A DNA stretch of 64,000 nucleotides from Lindgomyces ingoldianus (taxonomy: Eukaryota > Ascomycota > Dothideomycetes > Pleosporales > Lindgomycetaceae), in assembly GCF_010093535.1 (NCBI RefSeq), contig NW_022985186.1, positions 62,001-126,000 of the forward strand, in the 5' to 3' direction. The position numbers and the translations under genes were made by a program. Below the pieces are notes generated by a model, which did not search any database, was not told where the DNA came from, and saw only the letters and a list, made by a program, of their open reading frames with translations. Of the stretch, positions 25,217 to 36,865 are shown one piece after another (the first letter of the stretch is position 1; every line of letters begins with the position of its first letter).

Positions 25217-26936
25217 GCTTATAAAAATAAAAATTTAGAAGCATATAAATAGTTTACTAACTTTTATAGTTAAAGTATTTAAGAAAGTTTTAAAGAGGGT
25301 AGTAATAATTATATATAAGCTAGTGTTAGTATAATAAAAAATTACTAAGCTTTAAGTAGCTAATAAGGCTACTATGTAATATAAATTACATAGAAAAAAG
25401 TAAATTAAAGTAGAAAAAACTTTAATAATTTAGAAAAGCTTATGCTTAATAGCTCTAAAGGAGTTTAAAGCGCGCAGTAATAGAAAGAAAGTAAAGAAGC
25501 AGGTGTAAGCTAAAGTAGGTAAGCTATCCTAAAGGCGCTGCAGATAGTGTAATTAGACTAGGCATAACACACAAACATGTAAGTAAGAAGCAGAAGTAGT
25601 ATCTAAATAATATTCTAAGCTGTACTATACTATATAGTGCTAGAGCAGGTTGTTATAGGCTATAATAGAGTTTATTAGGGTAAGGTCTTAGCAAAAGTAA
25701 GCAACTTAGGTGTGTAAGCAACTCGTCTATAAAGTATATTATAACTTATTATAGGTTAAAAGAAACTAATCTAGCGCTTTAAAACTTTTTTTAAAGATTA
25801 CTAAAAGTAATTATAGTATTATAAGCTACTTTAAAGCATAGTAAGAACTTTATTTTTATAATATAAGTAATTTAGTTATATATAAAGTTTTTAGCTTAGT
25901 GCTTATACACTTTTTTTAAAAAATAAAACAACCTACATTAAGTAGCTATAAAAGGTGTAATAAGTAAAAAAGTATATAAATAGTAATAATTTTATTATTT
26001 TTATAGTATTACTAAAAATAAAGTAAGTTATAGCTTTTATAGCTATTAATAACTAGTAAATAGTAGCTACTAATAGTACACTTTTTTATATGCGTGTTAA
26101 AGTGCTTTAACTAGTTTAAACAAAGCTAATTAGTAGTCTAGCTATGCTTAAAGATTATAATAACTTAATTTTAAAGTAAATTTTTTTTATACTAGTTTAA
26201 AAAGTAGTTGCTACTTTAGAAAATAATAAAAAGTAAAATAGCCTACTTTTTAGCATTAATACTCTAAATAGCTGTTGTCTACTTCTAGTTACCTAGCTAG
26301 ACTACTTTTAGCTATTTTTATCTTTTTAAACTTATAATAACTGCTTTAGTAGATATCTAGCCTATTATAAACTTTATTTTATTAAAGTTATACATGTTAT
26401 TATTTTAGATACTATACTTAGCTTTAATATTTTTTATAAAGTTAAACTAGCTTTAAATTACTATAAAATTTTTATAAAAAGCTTTTTTATAGTTATACTT
26501 ATACTTAAACTTTACTTTAAGCTTTAAGTAACACTTAATAAATATATTAAGCTAGTTTATGCTAATATAGCCTATATTATGCTTAGTGTATAAAGAATTA
26601 GCTATATTAGCTATAGCTGCTAGCTAAAAGGAAAATCCTTATGCATTTAGCTTAAGTATGTGCTAAATAATTACCTACTTTTTATTATTATCTAGCTTTT
26701 ATAAGTTAGCTATATAATTAGCTTAGAAAGGTTATTTAGTGTGTTAGTTACTTATTATTTTTTAAAAAACTTTATAGATAGCTGTAGCATGTTACTTAAA
26801 AAGTACTATATTTTATTTAAAAGCCTAAAGTGTAAGCTTGTCAGATATGCGCACCTACTGTCAAGACAGAAGGAACGTTTGACGAAAGCTGCTACATAGT
26901 ACGAGCAATAGGCTCGAACAGTATGTTGCTGCAAAT

Positions 26937-27163
26937 TGCTGCATGTTGCAGCATTTTGCAGCATTTTGCAGCATTTTGCAGCATTTTGCAGCATTTTGCA
27001 NNNNNNNNNNAGCATTTTGCAGCATTTTGCAGCATTTTGCAGCATTTTGCAGCATTTTGCAGCATTTTGCAGCATTTTGCAGCATTTTGCAGCATTTTGC
27101 AGCATGTTGCAGCAAATTGCAGCATGTTGCAGCAAATTGCAGCAAATTGCAGCATGTTGCAGG
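26937..27163. repeat. 10-bp tandem array (GCAGCATTTT type)
   Basis: About 20 copies of a 10-bp unit, GCAGCATTTT, with CATG and CAAA variants at the edges. A run of ten N (27001-27010) interrupts it, so the true copy number is unknown. The MITE at 4427-4747 has about four units. Confidence 0.95.
27001..27010. other. Assembly gap (10 N)
   Basis: Ten N inside the 10-bp tandem array, as expected where an assembler failed to resolve the repeat. Confidence 1.
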
Positions 27164-27224
27164 CTGGTCGCGCATAGGGCAAGTGTGCGAGGGACCCGGA
27201 TCGGCAAAACAAAAAGCCGAGCAA

Positions 27225-27268
27225 TACGGCGGACGATAAGCGGGTGAGGGGACAAAACTCAAACGAAA
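27225..27268 (+). repeat. Left 44-bp terminal inverted repeat
   Basis: Exact inverted match to 31723-31766; unmutated although the interior is RIPed. Confidence 0.95.
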
Positions 27269-30200
27269 ATCGCGAAAACACCACCACCATGTATCGCAGG
27301 CGCTTATTAAGCAGCGTATGGCAATCAGGGTAATAAATATCACATCGTACAATAGTAATGTATAAATATAAGTAAGAAATATTATTAATCCTATCTTGCA
27401 AGGCTAATGTAGGCTATATAGGAGGGTATCCTACTGTTTAAGGACAGAGGAAATACATACAAAAGGAAAGAAGCTACTCTGTATAAGAACAGAGGGCTTA
27501 GATATAGACATCTCCTAATTAATTAAAGCTAATAAAGGTGTTGCTAGACTAGGTTAAACAGCCTAACCTCTTGTCTTTTAGATACTTGCCCTTTTATTTA
27601 TCTTTATCCTTATCCCTTTTATCCTTGTCTAACTTCTTCTAATAGTTATTGTACAAAAGCTTGCTGTTGTCGCCCTTTAAACTGTAAGTATTGCTATAAT
27701 TGTTATAAACGCAGTTTAAGCAAGCACCTTGCCACTAGGTATAGAGAGAAATACATCCTACATAGTAGAGAAAGTTGCCTGTATAATTGTACACAGCCTA
27801 GCAACGCTGGCAAGGAACCTAGTTATAGCTGCTATAAGTATAGATAATAATAGCTTTAAGGTAGCTCTAGCGCTAGAAGAGGATTTAATTGGCTAGGATG
27901 GTGCTACAGCAGGTGACAAGAGGAGTATTAGGGGCGTTGTACAGAGAAATGCTAAATATGCAGATAGAAAAATTAGCAGCCTAAGTAATCTTTACACTTT
28001 AAAAGAAAGTAAGCATATACTTTAAATTATTATAAAAGAAAGAGTTTATATAGTAAAGCAAAAGACCTATAAGAGGTACTAGGCAACAACTAGATTAAAA
28101 ATGTTAACCTTCTTATACTATATACCCTAGCATAGAAAGGTTACAGGAGGAGGATTAGCACTACTAAGAGCAGGAACAAGAATCTAAACATTTACAAAGG
28201 CGTTTATTTAAAGGCAGGCATCTGCTTAGGCAAAGATAGCTGCACAAGCTTAAACATAGCTTGTTGCAGAAGCTAAAGAAGGGCTAACAGTTTAGTTATT
28301 AAAGGAGGTGTTATTAAAGAACATATTTAGCTACATCTAGTAAAAAGTAAGGCTTAATACTAATTATATAGTAAAAGAATCTTACAGAAAGAGATGTTGC
28401 CTTAGGTTATTATGCGTAAAGTTAAAAAAGAATAGAGAAAAAAAAGTTAAGTAAAAGCAGTCTATATACACCTGTACAAGCAGTACTTTCTCTATAATGC
28501 CTACCCTACGCCCCTAACTGCCCTGCCTAATTGCTTAGCTTACTGTAAAATAACAAAAAGCGCTTATGTAGTAGGTGTAAACAGTTAGATAGAGCCTTAC
28601 TGCACTATAGGATGCTACAAGCAGTAACAGCAAACATTTAATATTTACACATTTAAAAGAGATGCCTATTATACAATAATATCCTATTTAACACTATAGA
28701 AGACTACAGAAAATAACTAGCAGTAACATAATAATAAGAAATTATAAAGGACTACATGTAAGCTAAAGAGGGCTAAAAAGGCAATCTAATCTTATATAAT
28801 GTCTGTCTTCTAACACTTTAAGCAAAGTCTGTATAGTACTAAATCTTTTTTATCTATAATGTTAAGATCTAGAAGTTTAGGAGAGCAAGCTTTCTAAATA
28901 TTTAATACCTAAGATATTACACACTTCTTTTTATATAAGGGCTTTTTCTTTACATAGTGTTGTAGCTTTAGCGTTTTTAACTTCTATTTAATTTATAAAA
29001 AGTTCTTTTTTATACTTTTTCTTTTTTTTTTAGCAGCTTTCTTTAAGCATAATTTTATCTTAATAAAAGATAATTCTAGATTTTTACTATATAATAACTA
29101 CTTATCTAGGTGCTGCTTAAGCACAAGGTATATTATAGTTATTCTAGAGTTAATTTTTTTAAAGAATTTACCCTCTAAAAGCTCTTTTATTATATAGAGC
29201 CTACTAGCACTCTTTAGAAGATTTATAACGCTATCTTTCCTAATGTCTACAGCAATGTATAGAGGATTATTAGAGATGTTGTTTACATTATATTATACAA
29301 TCTCTAGGAGAAGGTGTGTTTTAAGTAGGTTACTAGGCCTCTTAATTATAGTGTTTAAAATTTAGAGTTAAATCTTTTCTATTTCTTTATTAGTTTAGAA
29401 AAGACAGAAAGAGTATAACATATATAAAAAATATTATAGTCTATAAACCTGTTTCTTATCTAGGTACCTTTATTAACAATCTTATATTATACAAGACAGA
29501 CATGTAGAAGAACTAGGAAGCTAGAAGACTAGCAAGCTGTAGCTTAGGTAGTCTTTTAGATTAATTATTATTATGCACTTTCTATAATTGTACAACCTGT
29601 AGCTTTAGCAGATAGAATAAAAACAGCCTTTTTAGTATTTAAGGTGTTGTCTAGAATAATAACATCTTTATTCCTTACTTTTTATGTACTAGGCAATAGC
29701 TAAAGAGAAGCATAATAAGCTAGACAGAAAGTAAATAAAAAAAGATGCTAAGAATAAAGCTCTCCTATTTCTAAGCAGTATTTTAGGGGTAGTGTACTTA
29801 TGTTGTACAACAAAAGAAAAGACTAAAGGAGGGACAAAACTTATACTACAAGAGATAATAATATTTATATAGCATAATGTAGTGTAAATAGCTTAGTTAT
29901 TGCATATAAGTAAAAGAACTATACTATATCTAGATCTATTAATATCTCTAAGTCTTGTATATTAGTTTTAAGGTCTGCTTATTAAACTACTTTAAAGTTA
30001 GGCTATATTTGCTTAGTTTTTTAAATACTTATTATATAAAGTACTTACTTACTAACTTCTTACACTTACTAAAGCTAAAAAAAGAAAGAGCTGCAGCTAA
30101 AACTAATTCTCTATATAAAATTGCGTCTGTCTCTATAGGTGGAGGTAAACTTCTAGATAAGGTGTTATACGCTTAACAGAAAAAAACTGCGCTGCAGTTG

Positions 30201-31722
30201 CACTATTAAATCTAATAGACTTAAGCACACCTAGACACTAGTTAAAGGTGTTAGAAAAAAGATATCTATTAATCTTCTATTTACTAATACTTTCTTTTAT
30301 TATACAAAGCTAGTTACTATTAAAGGATACACCCTAGTTCTAGATATAGCTTTCTAGATAGTAATAAAGCATAAATAGCTTTCTAACAACAGCGTTTTAC
30401 TAATTTAGCTGCTTCTAAATAGAGTAGGAATTTTAGAGTTATACAAAGTTATAGAGCTCTTCTTATAGAATTAGAATATACACTACATACAGACTTATCT
30501 AGTCTACTAAATTGTCCTTTAAGAACTGCCCCTGCGTACAAAGGCTTGTAAAGTAATTCTATATTAAGTTAAGTAACATAAAGTGCTGCGTATAAGAGAC
30601 TTACTTACTAGTAAAAAATAATCCCTTTTAAAAGCTAACCCTACTATGCTTTAATACGCTAGTTTAATGTACTTATGCTATATAGATAGCAGTCCTAAAA
30701 CTTAAGGTCTAGTTTGTATAACATCTACAGCTTATAATAAGCGTCTGCTAGCATTACTATCTTAACTCCCCTATTTAATTGTATAAAGCGTAGCTGTAGC
30801 TAAACTTCCTTTAAGGCGTAGAAAAATTAATAAGCACAGCTAACAGCAGTTAAAGCTAATATTTTTACATATATCTAGACAATATATCTAGAATATGCGT
30901 TAAGACAGGCATATATTTTAATTCTATACAGGTAGAGTTTACAGTATCTATTAATTAACTAGACAAAGTTTAGACTAAAAACAATATATTCTTCTTAGTA
31001 GTGTTAAAGATTATGTTTACATTATTTAACTGCTTTAAAGTTAATTATATAATAAGCTTAGAAAAGTTAATCTCTAGCAACAATATAGCCCTACTGCTAA
31101 AAGTAGGTGTGTAGGTATCCTTACCTGTATTTATTAATAACGCCTTTCTTAAGTTCTTTAGTAACAAGTCTTTATATAAGCTAATTAGCTCTTTACTATT
31201 CTTCTACTTTATTTATACAGCGCTAAAGACTAAGCTTAAAGTAAAGTTATATAAGGGCATATTTCCTAATATTAAAGCTCTTTGCCTATAATACAGTAAG
31301 TATCTTCTTATTATTAAGTCTAACCTTAAAGAATAGGACTTAAATACGCTTTTTAGCAGCATCTTTAACATAGGTAGGAGGCTAGCGCTAGAGATTCTAA
31401 TCTTTAAACTGCTACTTAATTATACAAGTAGTAACATTAATCTAATATGTATTATAAAGATACATAGCAATCTAATTTATTATAAGGCCTTCTTAAAAGA
31501 GCCTACAAAGCTCTAATTAATATAGAGTTAAATTAATAGAAGGGCAACTGCCTGCCCTTGTACATAAGTAATAACATCTAAAAAGTGGTTTATATACTAA
31601 CTAGGCATGCTGATATAATATTGTACAACAGGAAATAATTATTTAACAAGTTATTAAGGCTACACAGATGTTCTACAAGGTGTTTTAGTACTGTATAGAG
31701 GGGTGGTTGTGCAGGGAAAAAA

Positions 31723-31766
31723 TTTCGTTTGAGTTTTGTCCCCTCACCCGCTTATCGTCCGCCGTA
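31723..31766 (-). repeat. Right 44-bp terminal inverted repeat
   Basis: Exact inverted match to 27225-27268. Confidence 0.95.
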
Positions 31767-32274
31767 GTAGAGCAGAAAAAGGATCGATAAATCAACACAA
31801 TCAATACAATCAATCAATCATCCCATACATCATATCCAAACCCATCATCCATCTCAGGAAGCCTAGAAACAGTGCTTCAATCTGACAAAGCTGCATTTAA
31901 TGTTCTTTTAACACATCTAAGTAGTGTTATTAAGAATGCATTAGTATAAAAAAAGTAGTGTAGTAGAGTCTTAGCAAAAGTAAGTAACTTAGATGTGTAA
32001 GCAACTTGCCTATAAAGTACGTTTAAAGCTATTTAGTATATTAGTTATTTATTATTTTTTAAAATACTTTATATATAGCTATAGTATTTTACTTTAAATA
32101 TATAATATGTTATATAAAAGCTTAAAGTATAAGCTATATCTAATATTCTTTTTACACATTTAAGTAGTGTTATTAAGAATATATTAATGTAGAAAAAGTA
32201 GTTTAGTATAGTTTTAGTAAAAGCAAGTAACTTAGGTGTGTAAGTAACTTGCCTGTAGTGTACGTTATAGTTAG

Positions 32275-32397
32275 CTTAGACCCCCCTTAAGCTCCTTAGA
32301 CCTTACACCTTTGCTCAATCCACCAAGTTTGGTTCTCGCCACCTGATCAACGACTCGCACCTCTCCATGCCCTCTTTCGTCCATCAGCTCTAACCAT
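32275..32397 (+). repeat. Fragment related to the Copia LTR end
   Basis: Similar in order and wording to the last 110 bp of the LTR at 5492-5697 (CTTAGACCTTACA, then GCTCAATCCACC, ending CATCAGCTCTAACCA). Moderately diverged, not RIPed. It marks the right edge of the nested block. Confidence 0.45.
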
Positions 32398-32645
32398 GAG
32401 ATAGAAAGAGCTGTGCACCTCTCAGCGTTCTACCACAGCCTAAATCCTATCTTTTCCTGAGTATTTGACATGTGTTATTTAGACAGGGCAGTTTGTTTCT
32501 GTGATTACTTATGAATCAGGAAAAAGGTTACTCTTAATATGATTTACATGCAGAATCCTGACTCAGACATGCGCTCCGAGTCCGCTTTTGAGACAGAGCG
32601 CAGTATGTCTCGCTATTCTCGCTATTCTCTCGTACCCAGCGTAAA

Positions 32646-34255
32646 TCATTCAGCCAGTTGAATTCCGCGCACAGAGATGCTAGCTCTCACTGAGGCACCG
32701 GAACCAACGTCGAAGATGCCTTCCTTGACCATACCAGGAGCGTCAAATACATCCTGGAAGGCCACCTCAACACTTCCGGACTCGTCTTGCTTGTTCATCA
32801 GCGAGATCTTGAAGCTCGTCGGCCTGGCAATCATATCTGTATTCAAAGGGATTTTAAAAGCCTGGTCGAAAGATGGGTTGAAGATGTCCACTCCTGGGAT
32901 GTAAGTTTTGGCTACGGTCTGGAACTCTTTACCACCCCATGCCACCTTGACGCTGGGGTTTAGCCCGTCGCGCTGTCCTGAGAGGCCGAGGACACTGGCA
33001 ATTAGAATCGTGACAAGCCCGCAGATCTGGCCCTTGCGTTCGCTATCCTGCGCGGATAAGAGGGAAGCATCAGCGACGAGATTGTAGAACTTTGCATGTA
33101 TCACTAGTTTAGCGTTAGTGTGTTCGCCTTTGTGGGTAAGGTTCAGTTCGTGTGAGCCGCCGTTTAGTAGGACCTCCTTGATGGTAGTATACCCGAGTCC
33201 AATGTCGTCATCGCCAGCCAGATCGTCGTCCTGGATGTCAACTGAAATACTCTGCTCGTAATCCGTCACTAGGAAATCATGCGTTTCGTTCCATGCCGGC
33301 TCGTGGTTGTTCTTCTGGACCGAGGTGCGCCACTCCCCCTCAGCACCGATGTTGACCTTGACATAACAGTCAGGGACATCCTTGACAATCTTAGCCAGTA
33401 GCCTCGAAGCGCCGCTCTTCTTTGGAGCCGTTATGCCAGTTGCCTTCTCGACTGTCAGACGGAGAATGCCAAGGTGAGGCTGGTATGTTTTGAAGTAGTC
33501 ATTATTGGCGTCGAGTTTGACAAGGAAGCGGTTGGGAAGAACAGCCATGCTCGAAATGATGCTTAGGATGGTGTTCCGGACGGTTTTCTCGATCAGGAAG
33601 CAGTCGGCGATGTTCGCAGCATCAGTGAAGTCAAGCTTGAGGCTGGGTGGGTTGATGAAGGCAACTTGCGCGGCGCCGATCTTTGTGTTATGTTAGTGTA
33701 TGAAGTTTAACCAAGTGACGCTAAGAAAGGAGCGGCCCGTACCAGGGGAACGATATTCGTCAGCGGGCACAGCAATATGCTGAGTCTGCCCTTCAGGTGA
33801 ACTTTCTCGATGCCCTTGAAGCAGGGTACCCTGGTTAGCCGCTGCTCAAGTGAGGTGTCTAGTGATGGGGAAATTCACAATTTTAGGGACATGGTTCCCA
33901 TCCAGCTCGATGTCGCACTCGCCCTCCCAGTGTAGATCCAGATCAAGTTTTATACCCTGAGTAGCCGTCTTGTGGACGTCTACATTGGAGAATTGGATAG
34001 GGACATGCCCAAAGTCGAGCTTGACGAAATGCAGGCTAGAGAGGGGACCCGGAAGTGTTGAGGCAAGGATGGGTTCTACAACATCCTTTACGATATTGGC
34101 ACCAGCCACACTTATGTTCGGCCACAATTGCTTAATGATGTCATTGAGAAAGCCTGTTGATAATGAGTTACTGAAGGATAATCCTGGGAGTGAGATATCT
34201 AACCTGCTGGTTCGGAGCCTCCAGAGGCAGTCAAGCTGTCGATAAGTGATGCCAT
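32646..34255 (-). CDS. SMP-C2 domain protein (tricalbin / extended-synaptotagmin-like), 477 aa, four exons
   Basis: Exons 34204-34255, 33879-34153, 33743-33814 and 32646-33680, total 1,434 nt, phases consistent. Introns 34154-34203, 33815-33878 and 33681-33742 have GT...AG ends and CTAAC/TAAC-like branch sites. The start MASLIDSLTASGGSEPAG is the only one that joins in frame with GFLNDIIKQLWPNI. Residues about 18-175 form an SMP lipid-binding domain (LDFGHVPIQFSNVDVHKT, LDLDLHWEGECDIELDG, INPPSLKLDFTDAANIADCF). Residues about 203-325 are a C2 domain with DIQDDDLAGDDDIG, the Ca2+-loop type. Residues about 350-447 are a second, acidic-loop-poor C2-like fold. No membrane segment or signal peptide is seen. 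Family knowledge: SMP proteins transfer lipids and tether the ER to other membranes; C2 domains bind phospholipids. The gene has no stops or RIP scars although transposons lie on both sides. Exon joins are inferred by eye. Confidence 0.88.
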
Positions 34256-34445
34256 ATTGGATGGTCGAGTTAGGTAGGAACTCAGATGTTAAAGTGCGGC
34301 GGGGATGAGCTTGGGGATGCGTGATGAAATAAATTGTGAGTAGCACTAGTTTTAAGGGATGAGATTGTATTCCCTGTTTGCCTTGGTTACAAGAGCGGGG
34401 TAGTGTTATTATCGGCAAGGTGCCGTATTTTATCACTTGGCGCCG
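34256..34445 (-). promoter_or_regulatory. 5' flank of the SMP-C2 gene
   Basis: About 190 bp of GC-balanced sequence before AT-rich repeats begin. It should contain the 5' UTR and core promoter, but I see no clear TATA box. It ends with TTTTATCACTTGGCGCC, which recurs inverted at about 44067-44085. Confidence 0.35.
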
Positions 34446-34863
34446 AGCCTCGCTTATCGCCCACTTGCATGAAATTCCGTCAACTTTTGAAATGTTAATA
34501 TCTCAACTAATAGACATTTAATTAACGCTGCAATTGCGTTGTTTAAATTGCTAAAGCTCAGAGAAAATCCTAATTATAGAAAAGCTGTAAAAAAGTATAG
34601 TAGCTGTGAATCTACACTAGTATAGAGCTACAAAGGGGTTTAAAGCTTTAATGTATAGAACAATTAAAAACTAACTATTTTTAAACAATATGTAAGAAAA
34701 AAAATTATCTATATTAATAAGCTTTATATAAAAGAACTACTACCTTTATAGTAAATAGTTTGTAGTTAATCTTACATTATAAATAGCTAGAATATAAGTA
34801 GGTAAATAAAAACTCTATTTACGTAATTTACTAGTAAAATTAATAATAAGTTATTTTCTTATA
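34446..34863. other. AT-rich, no supported feature
   Basis: RIP-like AT-rich sequence between the SMP-C2 gene and pogo C. No reading frame or repeat end recognised. Confidence 0.5.
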
Positions 34864-36701
34864 ACATAGTCCACAAGCGAATGTTCAACACAAGCGAGTG
34901 TTCCGCCCCACCACCAAAACGCAGCTAACCTACTACTAACTGCGATGCATTAACAACTATATAAGTAATTATTTTTAAAAGAGGCTAGAATTAACCTAGC
35001 TATTTAAGCTCTTAATAAAGATGTGTCTTTAACTAAAAGGCACGCTGCAGCACTTTATAATGTTAATTAAATAGCTCTCTGCTAACAACGCGCAGGGATA
35101 ACTATGCAACGCAACTATATAGCTAACAACAAAAAGCTTACAAAGCTAGAAAAGAAGGTAATTATTAAGCATATACTTAATCTAGATTTCTAAGAATTTG
35201 CGCCTACTCTAGGTGCTATATAAAAGATAGCTAACAAGCTTCTTACTAAGCGCAGCGCTCTACTAGTAGGTATTAACTAGCTATCTAACTTTGTTACGTG
35301 TACACTAGTAGTTAAAACTTACCTTAGCTAACTATATAATTACTAATAAGTAAAATGTAAAGATCTAGTAATTATAAGTAAGTAGTTTAAGCTTATAAAA
35401 GCTATATAATTAAAGTATAGTATTATAAATTAAAATATATATAATTTTAATAAAACAAGCTTTTAGATAGAGGTTATATTAAGCTAAATAGTTATTATAA
35501 GCACAGATAGACGTAATTAGCTAAAGGCTATACAGCTAGGTAACTATAAATAGGTAACAGTTATTATAGGCATTAATGTAGATAAGTAGGCAATACCTTT
35601 ATACATAATTTTTAAAGGCAAGCATTACCTATCTGCCTAGTATAAGAATAAAGATATACAAAAGGACTAGGCTATTAGTGTTAGTAACAATAGCTAGATA
35701 ACTAATAAATATAAAATTACATAGCTAGAGCACTTTAATCTATACATAAAAAATTGCTTAGTAGGCTTATAGTAGCTACTTATTCTTAATAGCTATAAAA
35801 GCTATTACTCTATTAAATTTCTAGAGCTTTATAAGCAGAGGCGTATTATAGCGCTCTGTATGCTAGCACACGCGTTACATATTCTACAGCTGCTTAATGT
35901 TAGCTGCTTTTTACTATTAAAGTGCACATATAGTACTAAAATTAGCTAGTTAATCTGCTACTAGATTAATTATATTAATAAGCTAACCTTTCTACTAGCC
36001 TTTAAAGCAGTATTTAGTTGCTTAATTATAATAGATAATATCTGCGCAGGCTTTAAAGCTATAGAACTAGTTCTATTTAACCTAGAGCTAGTGCTTTTAA
36101 AGCTTAATATACAGCTACCTAATTAGCTAGCTACTCTACTACTAAATACTACCTAGGAGGCTTAAACACCTAGTAATCCTTATAAAGTTAAGGCTTAGTT
36201 AACTTTACTATATAATTAAATTTAAAAGCATTAGAATTTTTTTTTTTTGCTATGCTTAATCTAGCAAAGCAGCTAAGTAAAGGCGCTACTAAAATAGCTT
36301 ATGTTGCTGTTCTACAGCGTAATTAAGCAGCTACTCTAAAGAGGGCCTGTAAAGCAGCTATAAAGCGTAAGCAGTGTAAAAAAAAGTAAATTTAAAAAAA
36401 AAAACTTTAACAAGTTATTAAAGCTTTAAGTTAAGTACTTAAAAGCTTACTAGTATAGTAGAAGGTAGTAAAATGCCTTAGAAGAAGTTAACTGCTAAAA
36501 GCAGCGCAGCGCGCGTACAGCGCTGCAAGTGCTGTAACAAGCCTAGGTATAACTCTTATACATGCAAGAATATTAAATAATTTTATAGTAGTTTATTTTA
36601 TATAGTATATTTTTATGTTGTTAAATTAATAGTCTTTAAAGTTAAATTTAGTAGTAGGGTGGAACACTTGCTTGTGTTAAACATTCGCTTGTGGACCATG
36701 T
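34864..36701 (+). mobile_element. Pogo/Fot1-like element, family C, 1,838 bp
   Basis: TIRs ACATAGTCCACAAGCGAATG at the left and its slightly mutated inverse at 36657-36701, with TA on both sides (34862-34863, 36702-36703). Each TIR holds two CACAAGCGARTGTT repeats 17 bp apart. The plus-strand frame at about 35460-36000 reads as a pogo DDE domain: KAIQLGN, VTVIIGINVDKQAIPLYIIFKG, LEHFNLYIK, LLILNSYKSYYS (family LL-LDGH-SH) and INKLTFLLAFKA. TAG/TAA at CAG/CAA positions make it inactive. Confidence 0.9.
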
Positions 36702-36865
36702 TACTAGTTGTATTTTAGAACTAATTGTATTAGATTTAAGAAATATAAAAAGCCTTCTATAGATAGTAATAAATAATATATATAAGAAGAAAAGTTTCTT
36801 ACTTAACTAAATAAATAATATTATCTTAAATTATAACATAATTTGTTTATATAAAAATAAGACTT
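36702..36865. other. AT-rich spacer
   Basis: Short AT-rich sequence between pogo C and the Gypsy element; ends with the target duplication GACTT (36861-36865). Nothing else seen. Confidence 0.6.

Larger units (their letters stand above)
15532..25739 (+). mobile_element. Pogo/Fot1-like element A3, full length (1,862 bp), nested
   Basis: Pieces: 15532-16107, 17244-18009 and 25222-25739; the insertions are B1 and a Copia element. TA sites at 15530-15531 and 25740-25741. The plus-strand frame across the pieces reads as a pogo DDE transposase: near 17244-17330 a block equivalent to the family's NFDETGF-MG-IST, QPGN and QGINA, later SLDxLKHFNVHIKS and the loop before the second aspartate region, and at about 25545-25590 the degraded C-terminal zinc knuckle. 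Stop codons are RIP-type. It lies inside A2. Confidence 0.85.
27225..31766. mobile_element. Unidentified 4.54-kb element with perfect 44-bp terminal inverted repeats
   Basis: Positions 27225-27268 (TACGGCGGACGATAAGCGGG...) and 31723-31766 are exact reverse complements over 44 bp. If the outer TA on each side is the target duplication, the element proper is 27227-31764. The 321-bp MITE lacks it at the matching place but differs there by a few bases, so the target duplication is not settled. The interior (about 27300-31700) is strongly RIPed. On the plus strand at about 27650-27840 a cysteine-rich stretch can be read (NCKYCYNCYKRSLSKHL, later SCLYNC and SYSCYK), possibly a zinc-binding domain. 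Other frames carry coherent but unrecognised runs when TAG/TAA are read as Gln. Superfamily not identified. Confidence 0.6.
26839..31887. mobile_element. Composite TIR element, 5,049 bp: MITE family carrying a 4.54-kb insert
   Basis: Outer ends TGTCAGAT...ATCTGACA with the direct repeat AAGCT (26834-26838 and 31888-31892); the un-interrupted target is known from other pogo A copies. The outer parts (26839-27224 and 31767-31887) are the same family as the 321-bp MITE at 4427-4747 in opposite orientation. Between them lies a separate element with 44-bp inverted repeats (27225-31766). The left MITE arm contains an expanded 10-bp tandem array with an assembly gap. Confidence 0.8.
14898..32022 (-). 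mobile_element. Pogo/Fot1-like element A2, full length (1,861 bp), nested
   Basis: Pieces: 14898-15529, 25742-26838 and 31893-32022; the insertions are A3 and the TIR element at 26839-31887. The left end holds the 3' part reversed: at about 15070-15100 the reverse complement reads as a degraded zinc knuckle (C-x2-C-x-H-x4-C type), as in Fot1-like transposases. The middle piece holds the DDE-domain region and the right piece the 5' TIR. TA precedes 14898; after 32022 the duplicate reads TT, one base off. It carries a RIPed transposase with CENP-B-type HTH and DDE domains; inactive. Confidence 0.8.
14047..32265. mobile_element. Foldback pogo derivative A1 (about 1,092 bp own sequence), host of the nested block
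   Basis: Pieces: 14047-14895 and 32025-32265, with A2 inserted between. Both ends carry the family A 5' terminus, so the element is a large imperfect palindrome: the left arm runs to about 14515, then an inverted, longer copy of the same 5' region. No 3' (zinc-knuckle) end is present. Its length and inner junction match the copy at 61596-62908, and the same junction appears at 45242-45992. Outer TA sites at 14045-14046 and 32266-32267. Non-autonomous. Confidence 0.75.

Noticed and set aside
26806..27401. Six overlapping ORFs of 84-169 codons on both strands
   Set aside because: They exist because the 10-bp array has few stops in any frame; the peptides are pure repeats (CKMLQNAA-type) and run through the N gap.
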